Source: Candidatus Woesearchaeota archaeon
Lineage (GTDB): Archaea; Nanobdellota; Nanobdellia; Woesearchaeales; 21-14-0-10-32-9
DNA length: 14,180 nucleotides
Direction of reading: 5' to 3'
Assembly (NCBI GenBank): GCA_007116295.1
Contig: SKIS01000014.1
Location: 1 to 14,180, forward strand
Both the position numbers and the translations under genes were made by a program. Position 1 is the stretch's first letter. Each line of letters opens with the position of its first letter. The notes below the pieces were generated by a model. The model was not told where the DNA came from, did not search any database, and worked only from the letters and a program-made list of their open reading frames with translations. Below, piece by piece: positions 12,307-14,180 of the stretch.

Positions 12307-12633
12307 ATGATTCAAACAACTACTGATAATATACCTGGTTTTGAAGTTAAAGAAGTAATAGGTGTGGTGAGAGGCAACTCTGTTAAGGCTAAATGGTTTG
12401 GTGCGGACATAGGTGCTGCTTTAAAAAGTATTGTTGGTGGAGAGCTAAGAGCATATCAAGATTTAATGTCTCAAGCAAGAGAGCAAGCCATACAAGAAAT
12501 GGCTAAAGATGCTCAAAAGTTGAAAGCTGATGCAATTATTAACATACGATTCACGACTTCTCAAATAAGCCCGGGCGCAGCAGAGATACTCGTTTATGGA
12601 ACAGCGGTGCTTTTAGAGAAAAATGAAAGATAA
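12307..12633 (+). CDS. YbjQ/UPF0145 family protein
   Basis: This encodes 108 residues. The pattern IPGFEVKEVIGVVRGNSV, then a conserved GGELRAYQDLMSQAREQAIQ, then LKADAIINIRF and a C-terminal VYGTAVLL, follows the whole YbjQ/UPF0145 family (called heavy-metal-binding-like, pentameric in known structures). The biochemical role is not established. It is soluble, with no signal peptide. The start is fixed by the TATA box spacing. The last 11 bases overlap the next gene, suggesting coupling with a small membrane protein. Confidence 0.9.
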   Translation: MIQTTTDNIPGFEVKEVIGVVRGNSVKAKWFGADIGAALKSIVGGELRAYQDLMSQAREQAIQEMAKDAQKLKADAIINIRFTTSQISPGAAEILVYGTAVLLEKNER

Positions 12634-12952
12634 AGCTCAAAAATTCTATGAGAAAAAGAATTTAATAGAAGAAGAATCTTCAAAGGAAAAGTTTGCTTAC
12701 TATCTATCTTTAATAAGTTTAATATTTATAATAATACATCCCTTAATTTCTTTTAGCTTAGCATTGCTATCTTTTCTGTTAGCTATTGTAAATTACTTCT
12801 ACTATAAAAAAAGCAAAGTATCTAGAAGAACTATATTTGTTTCGGCGCTGTCTATGTTTATTTCAATTATTATTATAGTGGTATTCTTATATTTTCTAGC
12901 AAGTTCAACTATTTTTGAAAGCATGGTGGATGTTTCTGTCAGCAAACAATAA
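12623..12952 (+). CDS. Small three-TM membrane protein
   Basis: This encodes 109 residues. A charged N-terminus (1-23, about half Lys/Glu) is followed by helices near 25-41, 43-60 and 71-93, with a basic loop KKSKVSRR between the second and third. The N-terminus and that loop are probably cytoplasmic. The pattern recalls small DUF4190-like membrane proteins, but I cannot assign it firmly. The start overlaps the YbjQ-family gene by 11 bases, so both are probably made from one message. The uS13 promoter begins right after its stop. Confidence 0.65.
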   Translation: MKDKAQKFYEKKNLIEEESSKEKFAYYLSLISLIFIIIHPLISFSLALLSFLLAIVNYFYYKKSKVSRRTIFVSALSMFISIIIIVVFLYFLASSTIFESMVDVSVSKQ

Positions 12953-12954
12953 GT

Positions 12955-13040
12955 TTTATAAAGGAGTATGGATTTCACTCTTTTACGTCCGAGTGATAAG
13001 CGTATAGGACTAGCAAATAATTTTTATGCTTGTTCTACGC
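12955..13040 (+). promoter_or_regulatory. Promoter and structured leader of the uS13-uS4 operon
   Basis: TATA box TTTATAAA at 12955-12962 predicts a start near 12985. An inverted repeat TCACTC (12975-12980) / GAGTGA (12991-12996) straddles that point. Next comes a long hairpin: GCG 13000-13002 with CGC 13038-13040, TAGGAC 13005-13010 with GTTCTA 13032-13037 (one G-U), and AGCA 13012-13015 with TGCT 13027-13030. The hairpin ends 20 bases before the uS13 start. It is a candidate autoregulatory leader. Confidence 0.5.
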
Positions 13041-13060
13041 AAATTTATGGAAAAATAAAA

Positions 13061-13504
13061 ATGGCAGAATTCAAACACATTGTAAGGGTGGCGAACACAG
13101 ATCTAGATGGTAATAAAAAAGTTCTTTATGCTATGAAAAAGATAAAAGGTGTTGACGTAATGTTTGCTAATGCAGTTCTTTCTGTCGCAGGCATTGATAA
13201 AACCAAGAAAGCAGGTAACTTAATCGATGCAGAAATAAAAAAAATGGACGAAATAATTCAAGATCCTATAAAACACAATCTTCCTGATTGGCTTTATAAT
13301 AGAAGAAAAGACTATGAATCTGGCGAAGACGTACACTTAGTAGGTCCTAGCATAAAGCTAACTAAAGAAGATGACATCAAGAGAATGTCTAAGATTAAAT
13401 CATATAAAGGTCTAAGACACCAATGGGGTTTAACAGTTAGAGGGCAAAGAACTAAATCTAACTTTAGAGGGAACAAAGGTAAAGTAGCTTCAAGAAAGAA
13501 ATAA
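13061..13504 (+). CDS. rps13: Small ribosomal subunit protein uS13
   Basis: This encodes 147 residues, the normal archaeal length. The start MAEFKHIVRVANTDLDGNKK matches archaeal uS13. The helix-two-turn-helix part includes MKKIKGVDVMFANAVL, and the C-terminal KSYKGLRHQWGLTVRGQRTK then SNFRGNKGK is the tail that reaches the decoding site and P-site tRNA in the 30S head. An in-frame ATG at 12968 would add 31 residues unlike the family; AAGGAG there leaves only one base before that ATG, so I reject it. No strong Shine-Dalgarno precedes 13061. uS4 follows after 10 bases, the standard archaeal uS13-uS4-uS11 gene order. Confidence 0.95.
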   Translation: MAEFKHIVRVANTDLDGNKKVLYAMKKIKGVDVMFANAVLSVAGIDKTKKAGNLIDAEIKKMDEIIQDPIKHNLPDWLYNRRKDYESGEDVHLVGPSIKLTKEDDIKRMSKIKSYKGLRHQWGLTVRGQRTKSNFRGNKGKVASRKK

Positions 13505-13514
13505 GGTTTAAAAA

Positions 13515-14180
13515 ATGGGAGATCCTAAAAGATTAAAAAATAAATATGAAACGCCGGTACATCCTTGGCAAAAAGAAAGACTTGAAAAAGAAAAATCTCT
13601 CGTTCAGCAATACGGTCTTGTTAATAAAAAAGAAGTTTACAAAGCAGAATCTAGAGTTAAAAAATTCAAAGACATAGCTAAAAGTCTTCCTGTTATGCAG
13701 CCAAAACAAAGAGAAGTTCAAAGAAAACAATTATTCGACAAATTAAAATCATACAACTTAATACAAGAAGAATCTTTAGATAATGTCTTAGGTCTTCAAG
13801 CAGAAGCACTTTTAGATAGAAGACTTCAAACAATGCTTTACAAGAAAGGACTTGCTAGAAGCGTTAAGCAAGCAAGGCAAATGATAACTCACAAACACGT
13901 ATCTGTGGGTGGTAAAAAAGTCACTGCTCCAGGATATTTAGTTAAAGTGAAAGAAGAAAACGAAATTTCTTTCCATGAAGGATCTTCATTTGTTGACGAT
14001 TTACATCCTGAAAGAATTGATCTTCAGTTGAAAAAAGAGCAAGAAAAACAGGAAGCTAAGGAGAAAGCTCAAAAGAAAAAAGAGCAGGAAGAGAAAGCAA
14101 AAAAGCAAAAAGAAGCTCCAAAAGAAGAAAAAAAGGAAGAAAAATCTGAAGAAAGTAAAAAAGAGCCAGAGCAAGAAGAG
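13515..14180 (+). CDS. rps4: Small ribosomal subunit protein uS4, 3' end cut by window edge
   Basis: ATG 13515 opens a frame of 222 codons still open at the last base. MGDPKRLKNKYETPVHPWQK is the archaeal uS4 start, and the S4 RNA-binding domain (about 100-155) contains EALLDRRLQTMLYKKGLARS and ARQMITHKHVSVGGKKV. uS4 nucleates 30S assembly by binding the 5' domain of 16S rRNA. After the normal end (HPERIDLQL, about residue 172) a tail of at least 50 residues consists almost wholly of Lys, Glu, Gln and Ala, for example KKEQEKQEAKEKAQKKKEQE. Archaeal uS4 often has a charged tail, but this one is long. AAGGT at 13503-13507 may serve as Shine-Dalgarno. Confidence 0.95.
   Translation, partial: MGDPKRLKNKYETPVHPWQKERLEKEKSLVQQYGLVNKKEVYKAESRVKKFKDIAKSLPVMQPKQREVQRKQLFDKLKSYNLIQEESLDNVLGLQAEALLDRRLQTMLYKKGLARSVKQARQMITHKHVSVGGKKVTAPGYLVKVKEENEISFHEGSSFVDDLHPERIDLQLKKEQEKQEAKEKAQKKKEQEEKAKKQKEAPKEEKKEEKSEESKKEPEQEE

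Noticed and set aside
12968..13060. 31-residue N-terminal extension of uS13 from ATG 12968
   Set aside because: It does not resemble uS13, lies over the hairpin region, and the AAGGAG before it is only one base from the ATG and overlaps the TATA box end.
13533..13730. 65-codon minus-strand open frame inside uS4
   Set aside because: Phe-rich antisense shadow of a Lys/Glu-rich conserved ribosomal protein.

Overview
The window is an AT-rich archaeal chromosome segment. The evidence is an archaeal histone gene, class III (prepilin-type) signal peptides, TATA boxes about 25 bases upstream of first genes, and archaeal-type uS13-uS4 and GatCAB genes. Several genes resemble ones I associate with DPANN archaea of the Woesearchaeota/Pacearchaeota type: a stand-alone NFACT-R protein, a tandem set of 'LPFLLVFTLI' membrane paralogues, a paired set of coiled-coil proteins, and an AESTGGSI-type GatA. 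That placement is inference. I see no tRNA, rRNA, insertion sequence or CRISPR array.

Layout. (1) 1-1018: a leftward operon of a pilin-like secreted protein and a 3'-truncated NFACT-R protein. It faces a rightward pair of pilins across a shared promoter region. (2) 1019-4699: rightward surface block. It holds two class III signal pilins, tatA, tatC, a small secreted or anchored protein that shares a WGDI-type C-terminal module with the second pilin, a 56-residue protein with a Tat-like leader, and two coiled-coil proteins. (3) 4701-6490: leftward operon of three polytopic membrane proteins; two are clear paralogues and the third is a diverged probable member. (4) 6610-8271: rightward histone-lemA-htpX operon with tight spacing. 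(5) 8277-12084: leftward gatC-gatA-gatB operon, followed by a separately promoted wHTH-MNT nucleotidyltransferase gene and a HEPN gene. The MNT gene carries an in-frame stop that cuts off its last 26 codons. (6) 12085-12306: intergenic region with divergent promoters and a candidate small structured RNA. (7) 12307-14180: rightward YbjQ-family gene, a three-TM protein, then uS13 and uS4 behind a structured leader; uS4 runs off the window edge.

Gene expression appears mixed. First genes of transcription units sit at a TATA distance that implies leaderless mRNA (minus-strand pilin, 3126, 6490, 9205, 12084, 12307). Several other genes carry Shine-Dalgarno sequences containing GAGG or GGTG (1019, tatA, 4067, histone, lemA, 5895). 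Regions 1-3 together look like a lineage-specific envelope module of pilins, Tat export, coiled-coil proteins and membrane paralogues. No assembly ATPase or PilC-like platform protein is present in the window.
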